The notes under the pieces: generated by a model | Databases searched by the model: none | What the model was told of the DNA's origin: nothing | Seen by the model: only the letters and a program-made list of their open reading frames with translations | From: CAZDAW01 sp964503685 | Lineage (GTDB): Bacteria; Chloroflexota; Anaerolineae; Anaerolineales; Anaerolineaceae | Assembly: GCA_964503685.1 (NCBI GenBank) | Contig: CAZDAW010000100.1 | Location: forward strand, 1 to 13,455 | Reading direction: 5' to 3' | Length of the DNA stretch: 13,455 bases | Shown here: piece by piece, positions 1 to 6,427 of the stretch | Position numbering within the stretch: position 1 is the first letter of the stretch | Layout: every line of letters begins with the position of its first letter | Program-made: the position numbers and the translations under genes

Positions 1-3
1 CAA

Positions 4-40
4 GAGCAAGCTGGGAATCTGCTCCTGTCTGGTTTTCCTT
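4..40 (+). terminator. possible weak hairpin at left edge
   Basis: A GAGCA/TGCTC inverted repeat (4-8 and 20-24) with an 11-nt loop is followed by a pyrimidine-rich, T-containing stretch. It could terminate a plus-strand gene lying left of the window, facing the convergent SDR gene. The stem is only 5 bp, so this is weak. Nothing else is recognisable in positions 1-95. Confidence 0.2.
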
Positions 41-95
41 TCAGTCTGTTTAATTCAAACCGGCATATTACGGGTGTATTGTGTTCAAACTCTTC

Positions 96-902
96 TCACG
101 AGAGTAAATACCCGCCATCTACCACAACGGTCTCGCCCGTCATATAATCTGCAAGATGACTCGCCAGAAACAACACAACTCGGGCAATATCATCTGGAGC
201 GCCTTGCCGGCCCAACGGAATTCGTTGCGTAAACGCCTGAGCGATTTGCTCCGGGATAAGGTTGCTGCCTGCCAGCATTGCTGCGCTGCCCGCCGCCGCG
301 CCTGGCGTTTGGATGGCGCCCGGAGCTACAGCATTGACATTAATTTGATGCCGCGCCAGTTCGACAGCCAGCGAGCGCGTCATCATCACCATACCTCCTT
401 TTGAGGCATCGTAATGCACCAACATACCCGCCGGATGAAAAGCATCAATCGAAGCAATATTGATGATTTTGCCGCCCTTACCAGTGGTAATCATCTTTTG
501 CGCCGCGGCCTGGGCAGCAAAAAACGCTCCTTTGAGATTGATATCCAATACCCTGTCCCATAAACTCTCTGGGGTCTTGAGTACATCCGAGAATGGAAAT
601 ACGCCCGCATTGTTGACCAGAATATCCAGGGTGCCATAAGTATCCACTGTTGCCTGCGTCATGCGCTGCACATCTTCGACATGACTCACGTCGATCTGGA
701 TGGCGGCTGCTTTCCCGCCCATCTTTTCTATTTCATCAACCGTTTGTCGGGCCGCTTCAAGATTGATATCGGCAACCATCACGGCTGAACCAGCTTCTGC
801 CAGCCGGCCAGCAATCGCCTTGCCGATTCCCAGCGCTCCGCCGGTTACCAGGGCCGTCTTACCGTTTAAATCAACCAGTTGTTTAATCGTCTGCTCGAAC
901 AT
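96..902 (-). CDS. SDR family NAD(P)-dependent oxidoreductase
   Basis: A classical short-chain dehydrogenase/reductase of 268 residues, the usual family length. The Rossmann cofactor motif TGGALGIG lies at residues 20-27, and an acidic Asp (D45, in VADIN) ends the second beta strand, which in this family usually indicates NAD(H) rather than NADP(H). NNAG is at 97-100. The catalytic set is visible as N122, S151, Y164 and K168 (YDASK). The C-terminus ends in the typical VVVDGGY segment. The start is an ATG preceded by a strong Shine-Dalgarno (GGAAGGAG) about 6 nt upstream. The substrate cannot be told from sequence; family relatives reduce or oxidise sugars, 3-oxoacyl groups or secondary alcohols. 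It is transcribed alone, divergently from the M4 protease. I am sure of the family and unsure of the substrate. Confidence 0.93.
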   Translation of the reverse strand: MFEQTIKQLVDLNGKTALVTGGALGIGKAIAGRLAEAGSAVMVADINLEAARQTVDEIEKMGGKAAAIQIDVSHVEDVQRMTQATVDTYGTLDILVNNAGVFPFSDVLKTPESLWDRVLDINLKGAFFAAQAAAQKMITTGKGGKIINIASIDAFHPAGMLVHYDASKGGMVMMTRSLAVELARHQINVNAVAPGAIQTPGAAAGSAAMLAGSNLIPEQIAQAFTQRIPLGRQGAPDDIARVVLFLASHLADYMTGETVVVDGGYLLS

Positions 903-978
903 TTTTCGCTCCTTCCTGAACGATTCTGACGGAAATCTGAATTGTTATATTTTAGTAATTTCTACTATTTTTATCTTA

Positions 979-984
979 ATTATA
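979..984 (-). promoter_or_regulatory. candidate -10 box for the SDR gene
   Basis: A perfect TATAAT on the minus strand lies in an AT-rich stretch about 75 nt upstream of the SDR ATG. No convincing -35 is seen 16-18 bp further upstream, so the call rests on the -10 alone. The divergent intergenic region 903-1186 also carries two copies of TAGTAAT (953-959 and 983-989) exactly 30 bp apart, the second overlapping this box. Confidence 0.3.
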
Positions 985-1108
985 GTAATACATTGTTAGA
1001 ATTACGTATGCAGCGGCGTTGTCGCGCCCCGTTATCTCCTTCGCTGCTCACTTATTACCATCCAACAAGACACAAAGTATCTTCACTTCATAAGTAACAT
1101 TTCTTTCC

Positions 1109-1137
1109 TTGACTCCGGTTTATGAAATTACTATACT
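1109..1137 (+). promoter_or_regulatory. sigma-70-type promoter of the M4 protease-emfourin operon
   Basis: TTGACT (1109-1114), a 17-bp spacer, then TATACT (1132-1137) form a near-consensus housekeeping promoter. Transcription would start near 1144, giving a leader of about 43 nt before the GTG at 1187. The TTG at 1109 that could be read as an in-frame start codon is part of this -35 box, so it is very unlikely to be translated. Confidence 0.7.
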
Positions 1138-1186
1138 GAAAACATATCAACCGCCCTATCAGGATTCCCGGAAAGGAGAATTCCAA

Positions 1187-2320
1187 GTGAGATCGAGACC
1201 TTCTCCATTTTGCAGCATCCTTCCCCCTTATTTGTTACAAAACATCATCGACAACGGCAGCGAAGATCAGAAGAAACGAGCCGCCCGAACTTTGCAGATC
1301 ACTGACCAGATGCGCGAACTGCGTGTTGCCCTCGCCGGCAAAGCAGAAATTTCTCTGCTGACTGTCGTTGCTGGCAAACAACGCATCGTATACTCGGCAG
1401 ACTATAAATCAAATTTACCCGGACGGGTCGTACTCCAGGAAGGCGACCTTCCAATCAATGACGCTGCAGCCAATGAGGCTTACGACGGCGCCGGGCTAAC
1501 TTACGATCTCTATTGGGACATCTACCAGCGCAATTCAATTGACAGCGCCGGAATGCGCCTGGACTCAACCGTTCATTACCAAAAGGGTTACGATAATGCA
1601 TTTTGGGACGGTCAACAAATGGTGTACGGCGATGGGGATGAAGACCTGCCGCCAGCCCAACGCCTGTTCAATCGGTTTACCGTAGCGCTGGATATCATCG
1701 GCCACGAATTAACCCACGGCGTCACCCAGCATACCGGAAATTTGAATTACTGGGGGCAGCCCGGCGCGCTCAACGAATCATTTTCAGACGTGTTCGGTTC
1801 TCTGGTTAAACAACGCAGGCTGGGGCATCAGGCGAAAGATGCCGATTGGATCATCGGTCAGGGCCTCTTCACCGAGAACGTCAATGGCGCGGGGATCCGC
1901 TCAATGAAGGCGCCCGGAACGGCTTATGATGACCCCGTACTGGGTAAAGACCCCCAGCCAGCTCACATGGATAACTACGTGAACACCGTGGAAGATAACG
2001 GCGGCGTTCATATTAACTCTGGAATACCCAACCGCGCCTTTTATCTCGCCGCCGTTGAAATGGGCGGTTTCGCCTGGGAAAAAGCCGGAAAGATCTGGTA
2101 CATCACACTCCGCGACAGAGTCAAAACCACGACTACTTTTCAAGAGGCCGCCGATCTGACTTATGCAACAGCAGGAGAATTATTTGGCGTGAACAGCCTT
2201 GAACAGCAAGCCGTGAGCAAAGGATGGGCTGGAGTCGGGATTAAAATTGGCGGCGGAGAACCTGGCGGCTGTTTGCCAGGACTGTTAAAATTTTTGAGTT
2301 TTTTCAAACGCAGATTATAA
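1187..2320 (+). CDS. protealysin-like M4 family metallopeptidase
   Basis: A thermolysin-family zinc protease of 377 residues. The GTG start is chosen because AAAGGAG lies 8 nt upstream and because translation then begins directly at the short propeptide. Residues about 9-20 (Cys, then ILPPYLL) match the protealysin-type propeptide signature, far shorter than the thermolysin propeptide. There is no signal peptide, as in protealysin. The active site is clear: HELTH at 173-177 (zinc ligands H173 and H177, catalytic E174), third zinc ligand E197 in NESFSD, and active-site His at about 275 in HINSG. The body ends at the usual GWAGVG segment, then an extra tail of about 25 residues follows: a Gly-rich linker, a Cys, and a hydrophobic/basic end (FFKRRL). 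The next gene encodes a likely inhibitor of this enzyme. The protein is probably kept cytoplasmic until released or exported non-classically; that part is inference. Confidence 0.93.
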   Translation: MRSRPSPFCSILPPYLLQNIIDNGSEDQKKRAARTLQITDQMRELRVALAGKAEISLLTVVAGKQRIVYSADYKSNLPGRVVLQEGDLPINDAAANEAYDGAGLTYDLYWDIYQRNSIDSAGMRLDSTVHYQKGYDNAFWDGQQMVYGDGDEDLPPAQRLFNRFTVALDIIGHELTHGVTQHTGNLNYWGQPGALNESFSDVFGSLVKQRRLGHQAKDADWIIGQGLFTENVNGAGIRSMKAPGTAYDDPVLGKDPQPAHMDNYVNTVEDNGGVHINSGIPNRAFYLAAVEMGGFAWEKAGKIWYITLRDRVKTTTTFQEAADLTYATAGELFGVNSLEQQAVSKGWAGVGIKIGGGEPGGCLPGLLKFLSFFKRRL

Positions 2321-2344
2321 AGACTATCTTTCAGGAAGTTGATG

Positions 2345-2650
2345 ATGAAAATACACCTGGAACGTACCGGCGGTTTTACCGGAATACCCTTACGAACCTT
2401 TATCGATTCAGATATTCTCGACCCGGAAGAAAATGAAGTTCTGCAAGCAATGGTGGAATCGACACAATTCTTCGACTTGCCCGAAAAGATACTCGCTTCA
2501 GGTAACGTTGCTGACCGATTTCACTACAAATTGACGATAGAAAAAATGGAACAACGCCATACCGTAGAAGTCTGTGAAGCCGAGGCCCCCGAAGAATTGC
2601 AGGACCTCATTCAATGGATCATTCTATTGGCGCGCAGCATGCGCACTTAA
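2345..2650 (+). CDS. emfourin-like inhibitor of the adjacent M4 protease
   Basis: A small soluble protein of 101 residues without signal peptide or membrane segment. It opens with KIHLERTGGFTGI, carries a FFDLP segment at about 42-46, then ADRFHYKLTIE at 56-66, and ends in a helical stretch. This layout matches emfourin, the protealysin inhibitor encoded beside M4 proteases, as I remember the family. Three starts are in frame (TTG 2339, ATG 2342, ATG 2345); the last is chosen because AGGAAG (2333-2338) is then 6 nt away. The gene begins 24 nt after the protease stop, so the two are almost certainly cotranscribed. The likely role is to bind and restrain the protease inside the cell, in the manner of an antidote. 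The family call rests on recalled motif similarity and on position next to a protealysin. Confidence 0.8.
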   Translation: MKIHLERTGGFTGIPLRTFIDSDILDPEENEVLQAMVESTQFFDLPEKILASGNVADRFHYKLTIEKMEQRHTVEVCEAEAPEELQDLIQWIILLARSMRT

Positions 2651-2698
2651 CTCTAAAAAATCGCTCCTCTGGTTAAACCTGAACCTGAAACGATCACA

Positions 2699-2709
2699 TC
2701 AGGTATAAT
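2699..2709 (+). promoter_or_regulatory. -10 region of the LysE-type exporter gene
   Basis: TCAGGTATAAT contains a perfect TATAAT at 2704-2709, 23 nt before the ATG, giving a leader of about 17 nt that still includes the GAGG Shine-Dalgarno. No good -35 is visible. The same 11-mer occurs at the yjjX promoter on the opposite strand. Confidence 0.5.
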
Positions 2710-2732
2710 TGGTCAATTGGTTGAGGTAAAAC

Positions 2733-3380
2733 ATGCCCACTGATTCCCTCATTGCCGTCTTCTTTTTTGCTTTTATCGTCGGCTTTGCAGCCGTCATCTC
2801 TCCCGGACCTATTATGACATCAATTGTCACACAATCGCCGCGCCGGGGGTGGATCGTCGGCCCATTGATCTCAACCGGCCATGCATTTACCGAACTGGTT
2901 GTGGTTGTGTTGATCGGCTTCGGATTGGCCGTAATTCTTAACCAGCCGCTGGTTCATTTCCTGATAGCGCTGGTAGGCGGATTGCTGTTGCTCTTCATGG
3001 GAATAAGTATGCTGGTAAGCGCATGGCGTCAACAATCAAACCTGCCGGGTTTTACGCCCGATGCGAAAAACCTGAATTCCCGACAACTCGTATTATTAGG
3101 CGTCATCACCACACTGGGAAATCCATTCTGGTACGCCTGGTGGATCACCGTTGCCGCCGGCTACCTGGTGCAGGCGCAGGCATTAGGAATTGGAGCAATC
3201 GCTGCCTTTTACCTTGGCCATATCAGCGCCGATTACGCCTGGAATACCGGAGTCGCCGCGCTCATTGGCAGCGGTAAACGCTGGATAACAGATAACATTT
3301 ACCGGGCAATTATTGCCCTGTGCGGGGTGTTCTTTGTTTATTTGGGGGTGTTGTTCGTCGTCCAAAGTTTCAGGGTTTGA
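2733..3380 (+). CDS. LysE family transporter
   Basis: A membrane protein of 215 residues with about six hydrophobic segments (roughly 6-28, 40-68, 72-97, 118-143, 149-178 and 190-211), the normal size and layout for the LysE/RhtB amino-acid exporter superfamily. The hallmark SPGP motif lies at 23-26 in the first segment, followed by a basic, glycine-containing loop (RRGW, 37-40). LGNPFWYAWWI at 128-138 fits the conserved Asn-Pro of transmembrane segment 4. Members export amino acids or related small metabolites using the proton gradient; the substrate here cannot be assigned. A GAGG ribosome-binding site precedes the ATG. The gene converges on yjjX and the two reading frames overlap by 11 bp at their 3' ends. 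Confidence 0.85.
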   Translation: MPTDSLIAVFFFAFIVGFAAVISPGPIMTSIVTQSPRRGWIVGPLISTGHAFTELVVVVLIGFGLAVILNQPLVHFLIALVGGLLLLFMGISMLVSAWRQQSNLPGFTPDAKNLNSRQLVLLGVITTLGNPFWYAWWITVAAGYLVQAQALGIGAIAAFYLGHISADYAWNTGVAALIGSGKRWITDNIYRAIIALCGVFFVYLGVLFVVQSFRV

Positions 3381-3915
3381 TCTGTTCAGTGTATAACGCT
3401 TCATTTTTGAACGGCGCCAGCGCCATAATCACGGCATGTTCATAATAAACAGTCCGGTCAATCAGGTCATCGGTCAATATTCCAATCGCCCCATTTGCCT
3501 GCTTTGAATTGCGCCGGTTGAAAACGATGTCATCCGCTTCGCCGAGCTCCTTACCCTGCCGAACCAGATTGGCAACAACCTCCGGTAGAAAAAACACCCC
3601 TGTCTGGCTCTTACCAATCAGCGTTGGCGAACGCACAACCACCCAGGCGAACACTGCCATCTCCTGATTAACATCCTCAACGCCGCCTTCGATACCCACC
3701 CAAAAATCAGCTTTCGGAAAACGCTCAGCGCTGATTTTAGAACGATTGAGCGCGCCCTGAAGCGTTTCGGCGCTCGTCATCGGCTGGTCGCTCACCCCTG
3801 AAGGTACTGAAACAGTCTGAACAACGAACTGCTCTCCCGGAAACATCTTTTCAAATCCTTGTAAAGCAGCCCTGGCCTTAACGGGATTTGTTGAGGCAAC
3901 AACAATGGTTTTCAT
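3370..3915 (-). CDS. yjjX: inosine/xanthosine triphosphatase (DUF84, YjjX)
   Basis: A 181-residue protein of the YjjX/DUF84 nucleotide house-cleaning family, which hydrolyses non-canonical ITP and XTP to the diphosphates and so keeps deaminated purines out of RNA and DNA. STNPVKARA at 8-16 is the conserved N-terminal substrate loop. VPSGVSDQP at 38-46 and WVGIEGGVE at 72-80 are the family's other signatures. The length matches E. coli YjjX closely. The start is an ATG with AAGGGAAG about 7 nt upstream. It sits tail-to-tail with the LysE gene and head-to-head with the nucleoside hydrolase/kinase pair, grouping three nucleotide-metabolism genes. It has its own promoter with a palindrome over the -10 box. 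Confidence 0.92.
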   Translation of the reverse strand: MKTIVVASTNPVKARAALQGFEKMFPGEQFVVQTVSVPSGVSDQPMTSAETLQGALNRSKISAERFPKADFWVGIEGGVEDVNQEMAVFAWVVVRSPTLIGKSQTGVFFLPEVVANLVRQGKELGEADDIVFNRRNSKQANGAIGILTDDLIDRTVYYEHAVIMALAPFKNEALYTEQIKP

Positions 3916-3966
3916 AAATTAACTTCCCTTCAGATGAACCGCGAACGCATGGCTGAATTGAATAAA

Positions 3967-4001
3967 TCAGGATTATACCTGACTTCATAGATCGCCGTCA
4001 G
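3967..4001 (-). promoter_or_regulatory. yjjX promoter with palindrome across the -10 box
   Basis: On the minus strand CTGACG (4001-3996), an 18-bp spacer and TATAAT (3977-3972) make a fair sigma-70 promoter, with a leader of about 50 nt. The arms TCAGG (3967-3971) and CCTGA (3978-3982) flank the -10 hexamer exactly, forming a perfect 5-bp inverted repeat that could be an operator. Binding there would block RNA polymerase; this function is inferred. Confidence 0.5.
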
Positions 4002-4074
4002 GATCAACAACAATGCCTATGGGCTATCTCGTTACAGCGCCAGAAGGCCACCATTCAACAAAATAAATTTAAGG

Positions 4075-4080
4075 TAAAAT
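4075..4080 (+). promoter_or_regulatory. candidate -10 of the nucleoside salvage operon
   Basis: GG followed by TAAAAT (4075-4080) lies 15 nt before the ATG at 4096. A start about 7 nt downstream would leave a leader under 10 nt, consistent with the absence of a good Shine-Dalgarno before this gene. No strong -35 is seen. Apart from this and the yjjX promoter, the 180-bp gap 3916-4095 holds nothing I recognise. Confidence 0.35.
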
Positions 4081-4095
4081 GAATACCGGGTTTTT

Positions 4096-4962
4096 ATGGC
4101 TGAACTTGTGTTATTTGACTGCGACAATACGCTTGGATTACCGCTCAAGGAAATCGATGACGGGCTGGCGCTGCTCTACCTATTGGGACAGCCCCAAATT
4201 GAATTACTGGGCGTGACGACAACCTTCGGAAGCGGCACCGTTGAACAGGCTTATAACCAGACGCGCAAACTGCTGATTGGCCTGGAACGTCCTGAAATTC
4301 CTTTGTTTCAGGGCGCTGGCCGGCGCAGCGACGGCGTGACTGAAGCAGCCCTTTTTCTGGCCAGAATCGTCGATTCATATCCGGGGCAAATCAACCTGCT
4401 GGCAAGCGGCCCGCTGGGAAACATTCGCACCGCGGCAGAAGTAAACCCAAAATTTTACAGCCAGCTCAAACAGATGATCATCGTGGGCGGCTGTTTAGAT
4501 ATGCCAAGAATCGGATGGCGCAGCCTGAGAGAGATTAACTTTGCAAAAGATCCTGTTGCAGCGCACGATGTACTCAACGCGCCCTGCAAAAAAACGGTTT
4601 TTTCAATGGAAGTCTGTCTCCAGGCGCCTTTCAGACGGAATGATATTAAACGCACAGGACACTGGCCCGCCTGGCTGCGGCGTTCTCTCAACAACTGGAT
4701 GTTAACATTCAGCGCATACTGCGGGGTGAGCGAATTTTATCTCTGGGGGCTCTTGCCAGCCGTTTACCTGAACCATCCCACCCTGTTCAGTCTTAAATCT
4801 ACGCGGGTGGTTTCTGATATCATCAATCTGGAAACCGGGCATTTGCTGCTCGATGATAAAGAAAATGGTAATCAGCTGAATTCGCCGGATAAAATACAAG
4901 ACCCCTCCGCAATGCTCGAAATAATCTTCCACGCATGGGAGAAGGCATTAAATCTCGATTAA
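4096..4962 (+). CDS. nucleoside hydrolase (IUNH family), divergent
   Basis: A protein of 288 residues in the inosine/uridine-preferring nucleoside hydrolase fold, which splits ribonucleosides into base and ribose using a calcium bound by aspartates. The N-terminal metal motif appears as DCDN at 8-11 and DDG at 21-23, an expanded version of the classical DxDxxxDD motif. ASGPLGNI at 103-110 and the EINFAKDPVAAHDVL segment at 146-160 match the ribose-binding and substrate loops. Where relatives carry a C-terminal metal-binding Asp (HD or WD followed by A), this protein reads WGLLPAV (217-223), so that Asp appears replaced by Gly218. No clear Shine-Dalgarno precedes the ATG. The next gene, a deoxynucleoside kinase, starts 23 nt later, suggesting a salvage operon. 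Family is fairly sure; full activity is uncertain. Confidence 0.82.
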   Translation: MAELVLFDCDNTLGLPLKEIDDGLALLYLLGQPQIELLGVTTTFGSGTVEQAYNQTRKLLIGLERPEIPLFQGAGRRSDGVTEAALFLARIVDSYPGQINLLASGPLGNIRTAAEVNPKFYSQLKQMIIVGGCLDMPRIGWRSLREINFAKDPVAAHDVLNAPCKKTVFSMEVCLQAPFRRNDIKRTGHWPAWLRRSLNNWMLTFSAYCGVSEFYLWGLLPAVYLNHPTLFSLKSTRVVSDIINLETGHLLLDDKENGNQLNSPDKIQDPSAMLEIIFHAWEKALNLD

Positions 4963-4985
4963 TCTAAAAATTCTACGGAGTGATT

Positions 4986-5621
4986 ATGGCAAAAAAACTC
5001 ATCCTTGTAGCTGGTAATATCGGTTCGGGCAAAACCTCGCTGACCGAACGCATCGGGGAACGATTAGGATGGCGCACCGCTTATGAATCAGTCGCCGATA
5101 ATCCCTACCTGCCCGATTTTTACGCCGACATGCGCAAATGGTCGTTTCATTTGCAGGTTTATTTTTTGGGGCACCGCGCCCAACAACACGTTGATCTGTG
5201 GGAAGACCCTCGCTCAGCCATCATTGACCGCAGCATCTATGAAGACGCATATATCTTCGCTCGCGCCCTCAATCACATGGGCAACCTGACCGAATTGGAT
5301 TACCAGTCTTATCGCAAGGTATTTGACCTGGTTGTAAAAAGCCTGCCAACGCCTTCTCTGTTAATCTATCTAAAAGCCCCAGTGACAGTATTGATGGAAC
5401 GCATTCAGAAACGCGCTCGTAATATAGAAACAGGGATTACCGCCGACTATCTCACCTTGCTCGACAGCTTCTACAACGACTGGATGAACATTTTCGATCT
5501 CTGCCCGGTGCTTACCCTCTCCACTGCTGATTTGGATTTTGTCAATAAGACACAGCATCTGGACCTTGTAGTACAGAAAATCCAGGAAAAGTTAGCTGGC
5601 AAAGAAGAAATGGTGTTTTAA
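4986..5621 (+). CDS. deoxynucleoside kinase
   Basis: A 211-residue kinase of the deoxyguanosine/deoxyadenosine kinase family (dNK), which phosphorylates deoxynucleosides with ATP in cytoplasmic salvage. The P-loop GNIGSGKT lies at 10-17. Y-E-S-V near 33-36, followed by NPYLPDFY, is the substrate-binding region, DRS at 81-83 is the family's conserved motif, and the Arg-rich lid is ERIQKRARNIETG at 138-150. ATG 4986 is preferred over GTG 4980 because GGAG (4977-4980) then sits 5 nt upstream. It follows the nucleoside hydrolase by 23 nt and is followed by a terminator, so the two form a compact operon. Base specificity cannot be read from sequence with confidence. Confidence 0.92.
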   Translation: MAKKLILVAGNIGSGKTSLTERIGERLGWRTAYESVADNPYLPDFYADMRKWSFHLQVYFLGHRAQQHVDLWEDPRSAIIDRSIYEDAYIFARALNHMGNLTELDYQSYRKVFDLVVKSLPTPSLLIYLKAPVTVLMERIQKRARNIETGITADYLTLLDSFYNDWMNIFDLCPVLTLSTADLDFVNKTQHLDLVVQKIQEKLAGKEEMVF

Positions 5622-5704
5622 ATTAAACGGATAAACCATTTTCCAACCTCCCCTCAACCAGCAGCGCGAGAAACACAGAAATCCATCGTCTGACAGGATA
5701 ACAG

Positions 5705-5735
5705 ACTGCCTGTTTCACAAGCAGTATTTTATTAT
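5705..5735 (+). terminator. Rho-independent terminator after the kinase gene
   Basis: ACTGC (5705-5709) pairs with GCAGT (5721-5725); inside, TGT pairs with ACA across one mismatch around a TTC loop. The T-rich run ATTTTATTATT follows at once. An overlapping GTCTG/CAGAC pair (5688-5692 and 5702-5706) would compete with the stem. The rest of the gap 5622-5767 holds nothing I recognise. Confidence 0.65.
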
Positions 5736-5768
5736 TGTTCTTCATAACAGTCTTAATAGAAAATTCTT

Positions 5769-5796
5769 TGCAACTAATTGAAAGTGGATGCGTATA
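5769..5796 (+). promoter_or_regulatory. candidate ECF-type autoregulatory promoter
   Basis: TGCAAC (5769-5774), a 16-bp spacer and CGTATA (5791-5796) closely match the sigma-W class ECF consensus (TGAAAC-N16-CGTATA as I recall it; five of six and six of six bases). Transcription would start near 5804, leaving a leader of about 27 nt with the AGGAG ribosome-binding site. A housekeeping reading, TTGCAA with a 19-bp spacer to TATAAA, overlaps it but has poor spacing. GTGGAT (5784-5789) and ATCCAC (5810-5815) form an inverted repeat flanking the -10 and start region. Confidence 0.55.
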
Positions 5797-5830
5797 AATA
5801 AGTAGACTGATCCACATTCAGGAGAATAAA

Positions 5831-6427
5831 GTGAGCAATACAGAAATTGAGTGGTTGGCCCAGGCCCGAAAAGGAGACGATCAGGCGTTTGCCTGTCTGG
5901 TAGAAATCTACCAGAAGCCCGTCTTTAACCTTTGTTATCGGATGCTTGGAACCAGCGGAGAAGCCGAAGAAGCGGCCCAGGAATCTTTCATCAGGGCGTA
6001 TCAGGGACTGGCAAAGTACGATAACCAACGGCCGTTCAAGACCTGGCTATTATCGATTGCCGCTCACTACTGCATCGACCAGCTTCGCCGCCGAAAAATG
6101 GTCACGTTTTCACTCGACGCGGATGATACTTATTTTGAGGCTCCCGATCCTTCTCCTGATCCTGAAGCTGTTTTGTATGCCAATGAGGAACAACGAATGC
6201 TTCACGCCTTAATAAAAACGCTCGGCCCTCAAGACAGGGCAACGATCATCATGCGTTACTGGTATGACTTATCGGATGAAGAAATCGGACAGGCGCTTTC
6301 CCTCTCTGTGAGCGCTGTAAAGAGCCGCCTGCATCGATCACGACGTGAACTTGCTGAACTCTGGCTGAAACAGCAAACCAACTCTATCAATTCAGAAAGG
6401 AGGTGCCATGCATCACCAACCGTTTGA
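5831..6427 (+). CDS. ECF (group 4) sigma-70 family sigma factor
   Basis: A 198-residue alternative sigma factor with only regions sigma2 and sigma4, the ECF layout. Region 2 spans about 22-90, with the core-binding segment around GEAEEAAQESFIRAY (43-57) and the -10 recognition part near FKTWLLSIAAHYCIDQLRR (69-87). An acidic, Pro-rich linker (about 95-118) precedes region 4 at 121-175, whose helix-turn-helix ends in SVSAVKSRLHRSRREL (159-174). The start is GTG with AGGAG 6 nt upstream. Its last 20 nt overlap the anti-sigma gene, implying translational coupling and matched amounts of the two proteins. It should direct RNA polymerase to a small regulon that includes its own operon, judging by the upstream promoter. 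The signal is unknown; the downstream genes point to the cell envelope. Confidence 0.93.
   Translation: MSNTEIEWLAQARKGDDQAFACLVEIYQKPVFNLCYRMLGTSGEAEEAAQESFIRAYQGLAKYDNQRPFKTWLLSIAAHYCIDQLRRRKMVTFSLDADDTYFEAPDPSPDPEAVLYANEEQRMLHALIKTLGPQDRATIIMRYWYDLSDEEIGQALSLSVSAVKSRLHRSRRELAELWLKQQTNSINSERRCHASPTV

Noticed and set aside
1109..1186. TTG-started N-terminal extension of the M4 protease
   Set aside because: The TTG is the -35 box of a good promoter, and GTG 1187 has a clear Shine-Dalgarno and begins at the family propeptide.
2671..2679. GGTTAAACC palindrome as terminator after the emfourin gene
   Set aside because: The stem is only 4 bp and no T-run follows.
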